A DNA stretch of 64,000 nucleotides from Ruminococcaceae bacterium UBA5406 (GCA_002407675.1 DHNW01000032.1:186001-250000), one strand, 5' to 3'. Positions 51,857-60,347 are shown, numbered from the stretch's first letter. Numbers and translations are program-made. The notes: generated by a model not told the origin, from the letters alone.

Positions 51857-51873
51857 TTACCGGAGGAATGAAA

Positions 51874-53253
51874 ATGGAGGAAAACGCATTTGCAAAGATT
51901 CACCCGAAGGGCGACTTTTTTAACCTGAAGGGTAACGGAACAAATGTCCACACAGAAATCATTGCAGGCCTTACCACTTTTTTCACCATGGCCTATATCC
52001 TTTTTGTGGAACCGTCTATTCTTGGCGACGCAAAAATGGACAAGGGAGCTGTCATGCTGGCGACCTGCATTGCCGCAGCCATTGGCACTCTGCTGAGCGG
52101 GCTTCTTTCCAACTATCCGCTTGCACAGGCGCCTGGCATGGGTCTGAACGCCTTTTTTGCGTACACCATCTGCGGAACCTACGGCTATTCGTGGAGAGCC
52201 GGCCTGGCTGCCGTCTTTATTTCGGGCATTGTATTTATCATCATCACGGCTTCTGGGCTTCGTGAAAAGATTGTGGATGCCATCCCGCTTTCCATTAAGC
52301 GGGCAATCAGCGGAGGCATTGGGATGTTTATCGCCATTGTCGCGCTGAAAGGGGCCGGCATTGTTGCACCCAGTAAATCTACGATTATTACGCTCGGTGA
52401 CTTTTCCAAACCCACCACTATTCTTGCCCTGATCGGCATTTTTCTGGCAATCCTGATGGTTGTCTACCACGTGAAAGGCGGCCTGTTCATCAGCATTATT
52501 GCCACCAGCCTGATCGGCGCACTGATGCAGTTTGGTTTTCATGCCAACGTGGGCATTTCCAAAGGACTTACAGTTGGAAGCTCTCTGGCTCCGACATTCG
52601 GCCAGTTTGCCTTCGGTTTCTCGGAACTGCTGCATACCAGCGAAGGATTCGGGGTTGCACTGTTTTCTCTGATTTCCGTGCTGATCTCCCTGACAATGGT
52701 CGACATGTTTGACACGGTCGGCACGCTTTACGGCACAGCGGGCCGCGCAGGTTTCCTGACTCCTGAAGGAAAACTGCCGAACGCTACCAAAGCTCTGATG
52801 GCGGACGCCGTTGCCACTTCTGTCGGTGCTGTGTTCGGAACTTCCACCGTAACAACTTATGTGGAATCCAGCGCAGGCATTTCAGAAGGCGGCAAAACCG
52901 GCCTGACCAGCGTAACCGCAGCCATTTGCTTTTTCCTTTCCATTTTCCTTGCCCCGTTCCTCGGATTCATCCCCGGTTCGGCGACATATCCGGTTCTGCT
53001 CGTTGTCGGTGTTATGATGATCGGCGGCGTGCGTGACATAAACTGGGATGATATGGAAATTGCTATTCCCTGCTTCCTCACGATTGTGATGATGCCTTTC
53101 GCCTACAGCATTTCTGAAGGAATCGCGTTTGGCTGCATCAGCTACTGCTTTATCAAACTGGTTCGTGGGAAAGTGAAAGAAGTCAGCCCGATTATGTATG
53201 TCATTTCGCTTCTATTTATCATCCGTTATATTCTTCCATTCATTCACATCTGA
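51874..53253 (+). CDS. NCS2-family purine permease (AzgA-like)
   Basis: The 459-aa membrane transporter has about 12-14 helices and AzgA-subfamily phrases: EIIAGLTTFFTMAYILFVEP, PLAQAPGMGLNAFFAYTI, MVDMFDTVGTLYGTAGRAG, and TSTVTTYVESSAGISEGGKTGL. The last two line the substrate and proton sites. Characterised relatives carry adenine, guanine or hypoxanthine with H+. The second ATG (51874) is used because GGAGGA is 6 nt upstream of it and abuts the first. Confidence 0.93.
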   Translation: MEENAFAKIHPKGDFFNLKGNGTNVHTEIIAGLTTFFTMAYILFVEPSILGDAKMDKGAVMLATCIAAAIGTLLSGLLSNYPLAQAPGMGLNAFFAYTICGTYGYSWRAGLAAVFISGIVFIIITASGLREKIVDAIPLSIKRAISGGIGMFIAIVALKGAGIVAPSKSTIITLGDFSKPTTILALIGIFLAILMVVYHVKGGLFISIIATSLIGALMQFGFHANVGISKGLTVGSSLAPTFGQFAFGFSELLHTSEGFGVALFSLISVLISLTMVDMFDTVGTLYGTAGRAGFLTPEGKLPNATKALMADAVATSVGAVFGTSTVTTYVESSAGISEGGKTGLTSVTAAICFFLSIFLAPFLGFIPGSATYPVLLVVGVMMIGGVRDINWDDMEIAIPCFLTIVMMPFAYSISEGIAFGCISYCFIKLVRGKVKEVSPIMYVISLLFIIRYILPFIHI

Positions 53254-53269
53254 TTTTTATAAAGATAAA

Positions 53270-53307
53270 AAAGGGCTGCTGCTTAGCATTTTGCAGCAGT
53301 CCTTTTT
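53270..53307 (+). terminator. Terminator of the NCS2 permease gene
   Basis: AAGGGCTGCTGC and GCAGCAGTCCTT pair with one wobble and are followed by TTTT. Confidence 0.88.
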
Positions 53308-53324
53308 GCTGGGGAGGTCCCTTT

Positions 53325-54047
53325 ATGAAAAAAGCACTGGTAACAGGAGCTTCCCGCGGTATTGGCCGCGCCGTGGCGCGCAGGCTGAGCCTTGACGGGT
53401 TTTTCGTCATCCTAAACTACGCCCGGTCGGACAGCGACGCACAGTCGCTTCTGAACGAGCTGAACCGAAATGGCACTGGGCGCGCCGCCATCTTTCGGGC
53501 GGACGTTTCCGACCGAAAACAGGTGGAAGCGATGTTCCGGAAAGCCGGGGGCGTAGATGTGCTGGTGAACAGCGCGGGAATCGCGCAGCAAAAGCTGTTT
53601 ACTGACCTTACCGAACAGGACTGGGAACGGATGTTTGCTGTGGATGTGACCGGCGTATTCCACTGCTGCCAGATGGCTCTGCCATATATGATTCATCAGA
53701 AACGGGGAAAGATCGTCAATATCTCCTCCATGTGGGGACAGACCGGCGCTTCCTGCGAAGTCCATTATTCCGCAGCGAAAGCGGCAGTGATCGGCTTGAC
53801 AAAGGCCCTGGCCAAAGAAGTGGGTCCCTCGAACATCCAAGTCAACTGCGTAGCGCCGGGTGTTATCCATACGCAGATGAATGCCGCCCTCAGCCCGGAA
53901 ACCATGAACGAATTAAAAGAAGAAACCCCGCTGGAGCGTATCGGGACACCGGAAGAAGTAGCCTCAGCGGTTCGTTTCTTGGTTTCAAAGGATGCGGATT
54001 TTATTACAGGGCAGGTTCTTGGAGTAAACGGAGGCATGGTGATTTAG
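53325..54047 (+). CDS. Short-chain dehydrogenase (FabG-like 3-oxoacyl-ACP reductase family)
   Basis: The 240-aa SDR has the NADP-binding VTGASRGIGRAVARRL, LVNSAGIA, the catalytic Ser in VNISSMWGQTG, and the catalytic Tyr/Lys in YSAAKAAVIGLTKALAKE. It ends with the FabG-like ITGQVLGVNGGMVI. The true substrate may differ, since it is not in a fab cluster. The 3' end overlaps the convergent manA by 4 bp. Confidence 0.88.
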   Translation: MKKALVTGASRGIGRAVARRLSLDGFFVILNYARSDSDAQSLLNELNRNGTGRAAIFRADVSDRKQVEAMFRKAGGVDVLVNSAGIAQQKLFTDLTEQDWERMFAVDVTGVFHCCQMALPYMIHQKRGKIVNISSMWGQTGASCEVHYSAAKAAVIGLTKALAKEVGPSNIQVNCVAPGVIHTQMNAALSPETMNELKEETPLERIGTPEEVASAVRFLVSKDADFITGQVLGVNGGMVI

Positions 54048-55015
54048 ACAGTCGTCCGCAGCAGGCGGCACCTGCCTTTGACCGTGTAGTCCCCAAAACC
54101 GGCTGGGACAAATATACTGTCTCCTTTCTGGAACGAAAACACCGGTTTACCCTGATTCAGCAGGATAGCGTCGCCCTCCAGGCAAAGGAAAGAATGGAAG
54201 CTGGTTTCATCCGCCCGCAGAGCCGCTTCCTGAATTTCCATCTCGTACACCGTAAAGACGTTGCACGAAGCAAGCAGGATTTGGGAATACCCCTCGCAGG
54301 TTTCCCGTTTTCCCTGCGGACGGGCCGGCCGGTCCGGCGGCGTCAGGCGGGTGACATCCAGCGCCTGCGGGATATGAAGCTGGCGGGGCTTTCCGTCCGT
54401 TCCGACGCGGCCGTAATCGTAAATACGGTACGTCAAATTGGAATTCTGCTGGATTTCCGCAATTAAAATTCCTTTGCCGATCGAATGCAGCGTGCCCGCT
54501 TCAATGAAAAAAACATCGCCGGGATGCACGGACGCCCGGTTCAGGACTTCCTCCAGCGTATTGTTCTGAATTCTTCTACGGAACTCCTCTTTTCCAATCG
54601 GATGGTCAAAGCCATAATAGAGGAATGCGCCCGGCTCACAGTCGACTACATACCACATTTCGGTTTTTCCAAAGCCGCCGCCGTGCGTTTTCGCGTAGGC
54701 ATCGTCGGGATGAACCTGAATTGACAGGCGGTCTTTCGCATCAATCAGCTTGATGAGAACCGGAAAATCCGGAAATTTTGCGCAGTCTGTTCCAAGGGCC
54801 TGCCTTCCCAGCTGTTTCAGGTACTCCGGAAACAGCATACCTTTGCAGTCTCCGCTGTTCACAATTGACGGGCCGTCCGGATGGCAGGAAAGCATCCAGC
54901 TTTCGGCGACTTTTTCCGCGTCGCTCTGCTGGTGGTATTCGGTCCTCAGCCTGGTTCCGCCCCACAGGTAATCCTTGCAGGCAGCTTTTAATTTAATTGG
55001 TTCTGTTGAAAACAA
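54044..55015 (-). CDS. manA: Mannose-6-phosphate isomerase, class I
   Basis: The 323-aa zinc enzyme interconverts mannose-6-phosphate and fructose-6-phosphate. It opens IKLKAACKDYLWGGTRLRTEY, has the zinc ligands in LSIQVHPDD and FGKTEMWYV, VFFIEAGTLHSIGKGILIAEIQQNSN, and TYRIYDYGR. The size is that of the short Firmicutes type. The start is TTG at 55015, with GAGGTG 7 nt upstream and no alternative ATG. A TTGTTT/TATAAT promoter lies at 55068-55096. Confidence 0.93.
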   Translation of the reverse strand: MFSTEPIKLKAACKDYLWGGTRLRTEYHQQSDAEKVAESWMLSCHPDGPSIVNSGDCKGMLFPEYLKQLGRQALGTDCAKFPDFPVLIKLIDAKDRLSIQVHPDDAYAKTHGGGFGKTEMWYVVDCEPGAFLYYGFDHPIGKEEFRRRIQNNTLEEVLNRASVHPGDVFFIEAGTLHSIGKGILIAEIQQNSNLTYRIYDYGRVGTDGKPRQLHIPQALDVTRLTPPDRPARPQGKRETCEGYSQILLASCNVFTVYEMEIQEAALRADETSFHSFLCLEGDAILLNQGKPVFSFQKGDSIFVPAGFGDYTVKGRCRLLRTTV

Positions 55016-55067
55016 TTCTATTCACCTCAGTTTTTTGTCGGAGCCTTCTTTATATTACTCGATAAAC

Positions 55068-55096
55068 ATTATAATCTCCGCACCGGAAAAAAACAA
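55068..55096 (-). promoter_or_regulatory. manA promoter
   Basis: On the minus strand TTGTTT (55091-55096) and TATAAT (55068-55073) are spaced 17 bp apart. Confidence 0.75.
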
Positions 55097-55107
55097 GGGA
55101 AACCGGG

Positions 55108-55142
55108 AAGCTCCGCTGCCGTGGCTGGCAGCGGAGCTTTTT
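55108..55142. terminator. Hairpin after the sulfur-relay operon
   Basis: A 13-bp perfect stem (AAGCTCCGCTGCC/GGCAGCGGAGCTT) lies 9 bp past the stop of the operon's last gene. The T-run is good on the plus side and weak on the minus side. Confidence 0.7.
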
Positions 55143-55150
55143 AAGCGGCT

Positions 55151-57601
55151 TTAGATAAAGAGCGTGGTGTCGGACTGCTCTGCAGCGGCAAGGAAAGTCG
55201 CCACTCCGGCGGTTTCCACGCCGTCGATCAGTTCTTCTCTGCGAATGCCCATTAGATCCATCGACATCTGGCAGGCAATGATGCGCACACCGGAATTCAT
55301 GGCCTTTTTCAGCAGTTCCTCCGGAGAATCCACGTGGTTCTCGCGCATGAGGTTCCGGATCATCCGGGAACCCGCACCGAACAGGTTCAAGTGCGAAAGT
55401 TTCAGCTTCTGCGTCCCGCGGGGCATCATGGCCCCGAACATACGGCCCGTGAAGTTCTTTTTCACCGAGACACGGCTGCTTTTTCGCAGGATATTAAGAC
55501 CCCAGAAGGTAAAGAACATGGTCACCTTCCGGTCCATGGACGCCGCACCGTTCGCAATGATCAGCGAAGCAATAGCCTTATCGAGGTCGCCGCTGAAGAC
55601 AATGATGCTTTTATCATTGCCGCCTTTTGGGGCCGCTGCGGCCTGCCCTTCTCCTTTCCGGATGGAAACAAGCAGTTCACCGCCGTTTTTCTCTACACTG
55701 AGCAGCTGGTTTCCCGTGCGGCCGCACCATGAACGGATATCGGATGCATAGCCCGGATCGGAAGCTCGCACTTCCAGCACTTCGCCGGTTTTGATCTTTT
55801 TCAGGCCCTCCGCCGTTTGCAGGATGGGGCCGGGGCACTGAAGACCGCACGCGTCAATGGAAAGCGCCGCTTTGGCGGGAGAGCCGGATCCTTTCGGCGG
55901 ATCGCCGTCTTCCGGCGGCTTCTGCACGCCGACGCAATTGACATTGGTGGGCGGCTCCTGCCCTTTCGAGGCAATATACGTTTTATATCCGCCGCTCAGG
56001 TTATAGGCATCGAACCCGTGCTGCATCAGGATGCGGCAGGCAACGTAGCCGCGCAGCCCGACGGCGCAGTAAGCATAAACCGGGCGGTACTTTGGAATTT
56101 CCTCCATGCGGCTGCGCAGATCGTCAAGGGGGATATTGACCGAACCTTCAATGGCGCCCGCCTGCGCCTCGGGAACCGTGCGCACATCAAGCAGAGTTAC
56201 TTTGCTGCGGTCGAGGCCGTCCACTTCATCCCAGTAGAAAGGTTTGACGTCTCCGCGCAAAATATTAGCCGCCGTAAAACCGAGCATATTGACAGGGTCT
56301 TTTGCCGATGAGTACGGCGGGGCGTAACAGAGTTCCAGCTTCTCAAGGTCGTAGACCGTGCCGCCGAGACGCTGCGCCGTGGCAATTACGTCAATGCGCT
56401 TATCAGCGCCCGCGCGGCCCACGGCCTGCGCCCCGTAAATTTTCCCATCCGGGGCGAACAGCAGCTTCATGCTGATCTGCGACGCACCGGGATAATAGGC
56501 GGCGTGGTCACCCGGATGGACGTACGTTTTGAGGTACGGAAGATTCCGCTGTTTCAGCTGCTTTTCGTTCAGACCGGTGGAAGCGGCGGTCAGGCCGAAC
56601 ACTTTCAGGACGGAGCTGCCCTGCACGCCCGAATCCTGAACCGTGCGCTTTCCAAGGACGTTTTCACCCGCCGCGCGCCCCTGCTTGTTGGCAGGCCCTG
56701 CCAGTGCAAGAAGCGTGTCTTCGCCGGTAACGGCGCTGCGCACCTGAATGGCGTCGCCCACAGCGTAAATATCCGGGTCGCTGGTGCGGTAAGCGGAATC
56801 CACTTTGATGCTGCCGCGGATGCCCAGCTCCAGCCCAGCATCCTTCGCCAGGGCACTGTCCGGGGCAATGCCCGCGCTGAGGATAGCAAGGCCTGCGTCC
56901 AGCGTCTGCCCGTCGGTCAGAGAAACGCGCAGGCCGTCCGGCCCGCCCTGCTCAAAACTTTTGACACCGGTATTCAGCAGCAGGTTTACGCCGTTTTCAC
57001 GGATATGGGTATGCAGAATAGCCGCCATTTCCGGGTCAAGCGCTGCCACGGCCTGGCCGGTAAACTCCACAACCGCAACATCCAGCCCGCGCCCTTTCAG
57101 GTTCTCGGCCATCTCGACGCCGATAAAGCCTGCACCGACCACAACGGCGCGTTTCACCTGTTTTTCACGGATATACCGGTCGATCACGGCGGCATCCGGG
57201 ACATCGCGCACCGTAAAGATGCCCCGGCCGTCTGCACCGGGAAAATTCGGGCGCTTCGGCACACCGCCCGGCGAGAGGATCAGCTTATCATAGCTTTCTT
57301 CGTACTGTTTTCCATCCGCCTGCCGGACAGACACTGTCTTTTTCTCACGGTTGATTCGGACAGCTTCGCTGCTGACACGCACGTCAATGCGGAACCGGCT
57401 GCGCAGCATTTCGGGCTTTGCGACCAGAAGCCGCTCCCTGTCCCGGATAACTCCGCCGATAAAATACGGAAGGCCGCAGTTCGCGTAGGAAACGTAAGGC
57501 CCCTTTTCCAGAAGAACAATCTCCGTTTCTTCACTCAGGCGGCGCAGCCTGCAGGCGGCGGAAGCACCGCCTGCAACACCGCCGACAATCACAACTTTCA
57601 T
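55151..57601 (-). CDS. Four-module sulfur-relay protein: CoA-disulfide reductase-like, rhodanese, TusA, DsrE-like
   Basis: An 816-aa soluble fusion. Residues 1-450 are an FAD/NAD(P)H pyridine-nucleotide disulfide oxidoreductase of the CoA-disulfide-reductase type, with the single active Cys42 in SYANCGLPYFIGG and AVVVGAGFIGVEMAENL. Residues 455-545 are a rhodanese domain with Cys512 (VYAYCAVGLRGY). About 578-650 is a TusA domain with Cys589 (CGLQCPGPIL). About 663-816 is a DsrE/DsrF-like domain with Cys777 (IIACQMSMDLMG). All four catalytic cysteines are kept, implying persulfide transfer through one chain. It follows TlpA- and CcdA-like genes by short gaps. Probable role: persulfide or polysulfide reduction, or sulfane-sulfur trafficking. 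Confidence 0.9.
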   Translation of the reverse strand: MKVVIVGGVAGGASAACRLRRLSEETEIVLLEKGPYVSYANCGLPYFIGGVIRDRERLLVAKPEMLRSRFRIDVRVSSEAVRINREKKTVSVRQADGKQYEESYDKLILSPGGVPKRPNFPGADGRGIFTVRDVPDAAVIDRYIREKQVKRAVVVGAGFIGVEMAENLKGRGLDVAVVEFTGQAVAALDPEMAAILHTHIRENGVNLLLNTGVKSFEQGGPDGLRVSLTDGQTLDAGLAILSAGIAPDSALAKDAGLELGIRGSIKVDSAYRTSDPDIYAVGDAIQVRSAVTGEDTLLALAGPANKQGRAAGENVLGKRTVQDSGVQGSSVLKVFGLTAASTGLNEKQLKQRNLPYLKTYVHPGDHAAYYPGASQISMKLLFAPDGKIYGAQAVGRAGADKRIDVIATAQRLGGTVYDLEKLELCYAPPYSSAKDPVNMLGFTAANILRGDVKPFYWDEVDGLDRSKVTLLDVRTVPEAQAGAIEGSVNIPLDDLRSRMEEIPKYRPVYAYCAVGLRGYVACRILMQHGFDAYNLSGGYKTYIASKGQEPPTNVNCVGVQKPPEDGDPPKGSGSPAKAALSIDACGLQCPGPILQTAEGLKKIKTGEVLEVRASDPGYASDIRSWCGRTGNQLLSVEKNGGELLVSIRKGEGQAAAAPKGGNDKSIIVFSGDLDKAIASLIIANGAASMDRKVTMFFTFWGLNILRKSSRVSVKKNFTGRMFGAMMPRGTQKLKLSHLNLFGAGSRMIRNLMRENHVDSPEELLKKAMNSGVRIIACQMSMDLMGIRREELIDGVETAGVATFLAAAEQSDTTLFI

Positions 57602-57615
57602 CTTTCATTCTCCTT

Positions 57616-58215
57616 TCAGTGCTCTTTGATATATTTCACAGCCTGTTTCAGGGAATCCTGATCCATCATGGAGTTAATGCCGCCGACAAGATTCCCGTTC
57701 TTATCAATGAAATAGGTGGCGGGAATCCCCTGCAGCCCATAAGCCGTGACGGCATCCTCATCCCGGTCATAATAAACGGGGATATTCAAATTCTGCTTTT
57801 TAAGGAACGCTTCGGCGCTGTCCTGCGTTTCGCGGCCGCCGACCCAGTCGACAAACAAGAACTGGACATTGTCTTTCTCTTTCTGATAGACTTCAGCAAA
57901 TTCCGGCATCTCCTGTTTACAGTAATAACACCAGCTTGCCCAGAAATTCAGGACAACCGGCCTGCCCGTAAAATCCGACAGGCTGACTTTTCTGCCGTCT
58001 GCCGTGTAGACGGTAAAATCAGGCGCCTTCTCAAGCGCCTGCGACGACTGCGGCATTTCTGACCCCGGCGGCACCGCGGCGGACTCCGGCGAAGCGGATG
58101 AAGCAAGCGGCACCGAACGGCGGCCCGCGGTGTAGCGGGAATACAGAAACCACGAAGCGGCCACCGCCGCAACAAGGAACGCACCCATCAAAGCTGCTTT
58201 CCATTTTTCCGTCAT
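57616..58215 (-). CDS. TlpA/ResA-like thiol-disulfide oxidoreductase
   Basis: The 199-aa protein has an N-terminal membrane anchor (ALMGAFLVAAVAASWFLY), a Ser/Pro linker and an extracytoplasmic thioredoxin fold with the active site WASWCYYCK (Cys96, Cys99) and the cis-Pro phrase GIPATYFID. It likely reduces disulfides outside the membrane using electrons from CcdA, encoded 19 bp upstream. The start at MTEKWKAALM (58215) overlaps no neighbour. In the same operon as the sulfur-relay fusion. Confidence 0.9.
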   Translation of the reverse strand: MTEKWKAALMGAFLVAAVAASWFLYSRYTAGRRSVPLASSASPESAAVPPGSEMPQSSQALEKAPDFTVYTADGRKVSLSDFTGRPVVLNFWASWCYYCKQEMPEFAEVYQKEKDNVQFLFVDWVGGRETQDSAEAFLKKQNLNIPVYYDRDEDAVTAYGLQGIPATYFIDKNGNLVGGINSMMDQDSLKQAVKYIKEH

Positions 58216-58234
58216 GCGGTTCAAACTTCCTTTC

Positions 58235-58900
58235 TTACAGGCCGGCCGAAAAAGTCCCGAAAACACCGAACGCCGTCATCAGCCCCGCGGCAATCAGCAT
58301 CCCGCCGGAGACGGCGCTGACCGCGCGGGAATGGCGCCGGATAAAATCAAACGAACGTTTCAGGCGGCCGATAAAAACCGCACTGAGAAAAAACGGAACG
58401 CCGAGGCCGGCGGAATAGCAGAGCAGCATGGCAACCCCTTTGGCACTGCTGCCGCGCGACGCGGCAAGCAGGAGCGCCGATCCGAGAAAAGCGCCGACGC
58501 AGGGCGTCCATCCAATGGAGAATAAAAAACCGAACAGCATGCAGCGAAAAAAGCCGAGAGTTTTCGGGCGGTAGGAAATCTGCCGGCTCCGGCTGAAAAA
58601 TCCCGGCTGGAGCACGCCCAGAAAAAACAGGCCAAACAGAACCATGACAATGCCGCTGACGATTTCAACCATATGTGAATAACGGTGGAGCGCCGCGCCG
58701 ACCGTGCCGGCAAACGCGCCCATCAGCACAAACGCGGCGGTAAAACCAAGCACAAAGCCGAGGGCATTGCGGGCCGTCTGGTATTTTTTGCCCTCGCTGT
58801 CCTGTCCGGCGAAAAAAGCCGCATAAACCGGAATCATGGGGAGAAGGCATGGGGAGACGAAAGTGACGATCCCCTCCAGAAACGATATGAAATAATCCAA
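58235..58900 (-). CDS. CcdA/DsbD-type membrane thiol transporter
   Basis: The 221-aa protein has six transmembrane helices. Two conserved cysteines in the membrane motifs TFVSPCLLPMIP (Cys18) and SIGWTPCVGAFLG (Cys134) carry reducing power from cytosolic thioredoxin to the outside. The start is TTG at 58900, with AAAGGAG 7 nt upstream. First gene of ccdA-tlpA-fusion. Its usual partner TlpA/ResA follows directly. No cytochrome c genes are in the window, so the target is probably not haem proteins. Confidence 0.9.
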   Translation of the reverse strand: MDYFISFLEGIVTFVSPCLLPMIPVYAAFFAGQDSEGKKYQTARNALGFVLGFTAAFVLMGAFAGTVGAALHRYSHMVEIVSGIVMVLFGLFFLGVLQPGFFSRSRQISYRPKTLGFFRCMLFGFLFSIGWTPCVGAFLGSALLLAASRGSSAKGVAMLLCYSAGLGVPFFLSAVFIGRLKRSFDFIRRHSRAVSAVSGGMLIAAGLMTAFGVFGTFSAGL

Positions 58901-59071
58901 GGCGGCGCTCCTTTCGGCATCCTTTTATTTTATCCTTATCGGGTATATAATACCTTATAGTATCGCCGTTTTCCGTGACAAAATCACACAGCGCGGATTT
59001 TGCGTAACTTTGTCACGGCGCGGGAGGCAAAAAAGGGATACAATAAAGCAAAAACAGGAAAAGGTGATTTT

Positions 59072-59935
59072 TTGGCGGACGTCATTATTATGGGAAGCGG
59101 CCCGGCCGGAATCTCGGCGGCGCTGTACACCGCGCGCGCCGGGCTGGACACGCTGGTGATCGGGCCGGTGGGCGGCTCCCTTTTAAAAACAAATAAAATC
59201 GAAAATTACTACGGGTTTGCGGAACCCGTCTCGGGAAAAACCCTGCTGGAAAACGGCACGGCGCAGGCGGAGCGGGTCGGCGTGATGCGGCTGGACGGCG
59301 AAGTAGTCGGCATTGCCTATGACGGGCAGTTTGCCGTGAGCACCGCTTCGGACACCTACCGCGCGCCGTTTGCCGTCCTTGCGACGGGCGCGGCGCGGCG
59401 GGCCCCAAAAATTCCGGGCCTTTCGGACCTAGAAGGCAGGGGTGTGAGCTACTGCGCCGTATGCGACGCTTTCTTTTACCGCAAAAAAAAGGTTGCGGTT
59501 CTCGGCGCGGGGGATTACGCCCTGCACGAGGCACTGGAACTTCTTCCGGTGGCTTCCAACGTAACCATCCTGACGGACGGGGAAAAACCGGCGGCGGATT
59601 TTCCGGAAGATTTTACCGTGGAAACGAAAAAGATTTCGTCGCTGGAAGGAGGCGCAACACTGGAAGGCGTGCAGTTTGAGGACGGCTCCCGGCTGGAAAC
59701 CGCGGGCCTGTTTGTGGCGCTGGGCGTAGCAGGAAGCGTGGATCTCGCCCGCAAGCTCGGCGCGCAGACAAAGGGCACGGCAATTGCCGTGGACGAACAC
59801 CGGCAGACCAATATTCCCGGCCTGTACGCGGCGGGTGACTGCACGGGCGGCCTTTTGCAGATCTCAAAGGCCGTCTGCGACGGGGCCGTGGCCGGAACCT
59901 CCATTGTCAAAGCATTCCGGGCAGCAAAACACTGA
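59072..59935 (+). CDS. Thioredoxin reductase-like FAD/NAD(P)-dependent oxidoreductase
   Basis: The 287-aa flavoprotein has FAD-binding VIIMGSGPAGISAALYTARAG, the redox pair CAVC (Cys128, Cys131), and a C-terminal GLYAAGDCTGGLLQISKAV. The start is TTG at 59072, with AAAAGGTG upstream; the 24 residues before it are not conserved. The NAD(P)H-binding loop is GAGDYALHEA where TrxB usually has GGGNSA, a possible change in cofactor or partner. Divergent from the ccdA operon, it may supply reduced thioredoxin or a dedicated carrier to CcdA. Confidence 0.88.
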   Translation: MADVIIMGSGPAGISAALYTARAGLDTLVIGPVGGSLLKTNKIENYYGFAEPVSGKTLLENGTAQAERVGVMRLDGEVVGIAYDGQFAVSTASDTYRAPFAVLATGAARRAPKIPGLSDLEGRGVSYCAVCDAFFYRKKKVAVLGAGDYALHEALELLPVASNVTILTDGEKPAADFPEDFTVETKKISSLEGGATLEGVQFEDGSRLETAGLFVALGVAGSVDLARKLGAQTKGTAIAVDEHRQTNIPGLYAAGDCTGGLLQISKAVCDGAVAGTSIVKAFRAAKH

Positions 59936-59944
59936 CGCCGGTTT

Positions 59945-60003
59945 CCCTTTCACTTTACCCTTAAAAACAACGAAAAGTTGCCCTTTGCAGGGCAACTTTT
60001 TTA
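59945..60003. repeat. Dispersed repeat containing a bidirectional terminator, copy 2
   Basis: The terminator AAAAGTTGCCCT/AGGGCAACTTTT (59973-60000) and loosely matching left-flank phrases (CCCTTTCA, then ACCC) match copy 1 at 15124-15182. It terminates the thioredoxin-reductase-like gene on the plus strand and the decayed alcohol dehydrogenase on the other side. Confidence 0.7.
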
Positions 60004-60026
60004 AAATTATTTTAATTTTTTCGGAT

Positions 60027-60347
60027 TTACAGCGCCTTGCGGAACAGCGCCTCAATTTCGGGAACCGTTGCTTCCCTCGGGTTGCCCGGCGTGCAGGCGT
60101 CTTTCATGGCGGAGGCCGCCAGTTTGGAGATATCCTCTTCCTTTACGCCGATTATGGAGTTTCTGCGGGATGCCCACATCCAGGGACAGCTGCCGGACAG
60201 CGTCAACCGCCGCTGTTTTGTACTGCTCCGGGTTCATGCCCTTCACGTCTACGCCCATAGCCTGCGCAATATATTTGTATTCCATGCCACACCGTGCGGA
60301 ATATCATAAAAAGCACTGAGCGTGTGCGCCATGATGACGTATGGCAT
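60027..60347 (-). pseudogene. Decayed 3' fragment of an iron-containing alcohol dehydrogenase
   Basis: Read leftward, three disconnected pieces of one Fe-ADH C-terminus can be seen. MPYVIMAHTLSAFYDIPHGVA (60347 down to about 60285) includes the metal-binding His region. Then, after a lost stretch, comes EYKYIAQAMGVDVKGMNPEQ through GIPQKLH. After a frameshift near 60155 comes GVKEEDISKLAASAMKDACT to the natural end FRKAL-stop at 60027. The N-terminal two thirds are missing. The internal deletion removes about 20-30 codons. It is a clear pseudogene, related to 1,3-propanediol/butanol dehydrogenase-type enzymes. Confidence 0.85.

Noticed and set aside
51774..51867. Purine (guanine/adenine) riboswitch before the NCS2 permease
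   Set aside because: The leader has a terminator, but the conserved three-way-junction core could not be aligned, so the specific class is not claimed.
56504..57661. A 385-codon plus-strand open frame opposite the sulfur-relay fusion
   Set aside because: Antisense shadow; the minus-strand protein carries FAD, NAD and CoADR motifs continuously through this stretch.
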